From positions 868,001 through 932,000 of the forward strand of contig NZ_JACHJI010000001.1 in the NCBI RefSeq assembly GCF_014203535.1: DNA of 64,000 nt. Direction: 5' to 3'. This document shows positions 62,870 through 64,000 of the stretch, in pieces. Below the pieces are notes generated by a model, which saw nothing but the letters and a program-made list of their open reading frames with translations, was not told the origin of the DNA and did not search any database. This DNA comes from Streptomyces griseomycini. GTDB lineage: Bacteria > Actinomycetota > Actinomycetes > Streptomycetales > Streptomycetaceae. Every line of letters begins with the position of its first letter. The first letter of the stretch is position 1. Both the position numbers and the translations under genes were made by a program.

Positions 62870-64000
62870 TTACGCCGTCTTCTGCTCGCCCGGGCCCCGG
62901 CCGCGCGCGTCGCGCGGGATCAGGGTCGGGTTGACGTTGGACAGGACCACGTCCGCCGTGATGACCACGCGGGCGACGTCCTTGCGGGACGGGACCTCGT
63001 ACATCACGCCCTGGAGGACCTCCTCCATGATGGCGCGCAGGCCGCGCGCGCCGGTCTGGCGGAGGATGGCCTGGTCGGCGATGGCCTCCAGCGCCTCGCG
63101 CTCGAAGTCCAGTTCCACGCCGTCGAGTTCGAACAGGCGCTGGTACTGCTTCACCAGGGCGTTGCGCGGCTCGACGAGGATCTTCAGCAGGGCCTCGCGG
63201 TCGAGGTTGTGGACCGAGGTGATGACCGGGAGACGGCCGATGAACTCGGGGATCATGCCGAACTTGACCAGGTCCTCCGGCATGACCTCCTCGAACTGGT
63301 CCTTGGACTCCAGCTCCCGCTTGGAGCGGATCTGCGCGCCGAAGCCGATGCCCTTGGCGCCCGCCCGGCCCTCGATGATCTTCTCCAGGCCCGCGAAGGC
63401 GCCGCCCACGATGAACAGCACGTTCGTCGTGTCGATCTGGATGAACTCCTGGTGCGGGTGCTTGCGGCCGCCCTGCGGCGGGACCGAGGCCGTGGTGCCC
63501 TCGAGGATCTTCAGCAGGGCCTGCTGGACACCCTCGCCGCTGACGTCGCGGGTGATCGACGGGTTCTCGCTCTTGCGGGCGACCTTGTCGATCTCGTCGA
63601 TGTAGATGATCCCGGTCTCGGCCTTCTTGACGTCGTAGTCGGCCGCCTGGATCAGCTTCAGCAGGATGTTCTCGACGTCCTCGCCGACGTACCCCGCCTC
63701 CGTGAGCGCCGTCGCGTCGGCGATCGCGAACGGGACGTTCAGCATGCGGGCCAGGGTCTGGGCCAGCAGCGTCTTGCCGGAGCCCGTGGGGCCCAGCAGG
63801 AGGATGTTGGACTTCGCCAGCTCGATGGCGTCCTCGCGGCCCTGTGCGCCGCCGTTCTCGCCGGCCTGGACGCGCTTGTAGTGGTTGTACACCGCGACGG
63901 AGAGTGCCTTCTTGGCCGACTCCTGGCCGACCACGTACCCCTCGAGGAACTCGTAGATCTCGCGGGGCTTGGGCAGTTCCTCCCAGCGGACCTCGCTGGT
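62870..64000 (-). CDS. clpX: ATP-dependent Clp protease ATP-binding subunit ClpX, N-terminal part off the window
   Basis: 377 codons of the AAA+ unfoldase that feeds proteins to ClpP. The N-terminal zinc-finger domain is outside the window. Visible: [20 protein letters not shown], Walker A in [15 protein letters not shown], Walker B in [13 protein letters not shown], the EFIGRLPVI segment, sensor 2 ([13 protein letters not shown]), and an ordinary C-terminal end. The pore-loop region (AGYVGEDVE) is intact. Confidence 0.97.
   Translation of the reverse strand, partial: TSEVRWEELPKPREIYEFLEGYVVGQESAKKALSVAVYNHYKRVQAGENGGAQGREDAIELAKSNILLLGPTGSGKTLLAQTLARMLNVPFAIADATALTEAGYVGEDVENILLKLIQAADYDVKKAETGIIYIDEIDKVARKSENPSITRDVSGEGVQQALLKILEGTTASVPPQGGRKHPHQEFIQIDTTNVLFIVGGAFAGLEKIIEGRAGAKGIGFGAQIRSKRELESKDQFEEVMPEDLVKFGMIPEFIGRLPVITSVHNLDREALLKILVEPRNALVKQYQRLFELDGVELDFEREALEAIADQAILRQTGARGLRAIMEEVLQGVMYEVPSRKDVARVVITADVVLSNVNPTLIPRDARGRGPGEQKTA

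Overview
The window is a stretch of Streptomyces (or very close actinobacterial) core chromosome. The evidence is very high G+C coding sequence with strong third-position bias, many GTG starts, and a gene order I recognise as the leuS - nadD - proA - proB - obg - rpmA - rplU - rne - mre - ndk - folC - valS - clpX block of Streptomyces. No plasmid, phage, integrase, transposase or CRISPR sequence is visible. The first gene (leuS) and last gene (clpX) run off the edges.

Layout. (1) 1-5.4 kb: 3'-truncated leuS with a leucine-rich leader peptide and attenuator, then a redox pair made of a di-heme membrane cytochrome b and a NuoF-like protein fused to a ferredoxin. (2) 5.4-10.4 kb: two identical tRNA-Ala(GGC) genes around two small zinc-ribbon genes, then a minus-strand run nadD - LCP-like protein - rsfS - histidine phosphatase. 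(3) 10.7-16.9 kb: M48 metalloprotease, two membrane proteins sharing an N-terminal motif, and the proline genes proA and proB. (4) 17.3-26.8 kb: a wall-glycopolymer island between proB and obg. It holds two membrane-anchored TagB/TagF-like polymerases, a GT2 glycosyltransferase, a fused cytidylyltransferase/SDR reductase (CDP-ribitol type) and a Tat-exported PhoD phosphodiesterase. (5) 27-29 kb: obg, rpmA, rplU. (6) 29.4-35.1 kb: dTDP-rhamnose genes rmlA, rmlB, rmlD, rmlC with a TarS-like GT2. (7) 35.3-43.9 kb: a very large RNase E/G, the small TIGR03936 protein, a membrane protein built on a repeated Pro-x-Gly motif, a two-gene membrane operon, and a decayed GT1 glycosyltransferase. (8) 43.9-54 kb: TIGR03960 radical SAM protein, CYTH-CHAD protein, and the elongation/spore-wall operon mreB-mreC-mreD-PBP2-rodA. 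(9) 54.4-64 kb: ndk, a DUF4233-like protein, folC, an acyltransferase, valS, a tandem pair of Pro/Gln/Gly-rich membrane proteins, and clpX.

The unifying theme is the cell envelope. The island and rml genes would make polyol-phosphate or rhamnose-containing polymers, the LCP-family protein would attach or help attach them, PhoD could recycle them, and the mre operon directs peptidoglycan synthesis. Two ECF (sigma-E-like) promoter candidates (before the CDP-ribitol gene and before mreB) and a PHO-box-like repeat before rmlA would link these loci to envelope stress and phosphate supply; these are inferences. No wholly new system can be proven here. The best leads are the leuS attenuator, the cytochrome b/NuoF-ferredoxin pair, the Pro-x-Gly repeat membrane protein, and the two neighbouring membrane proteins with a shared cytosolic motif.
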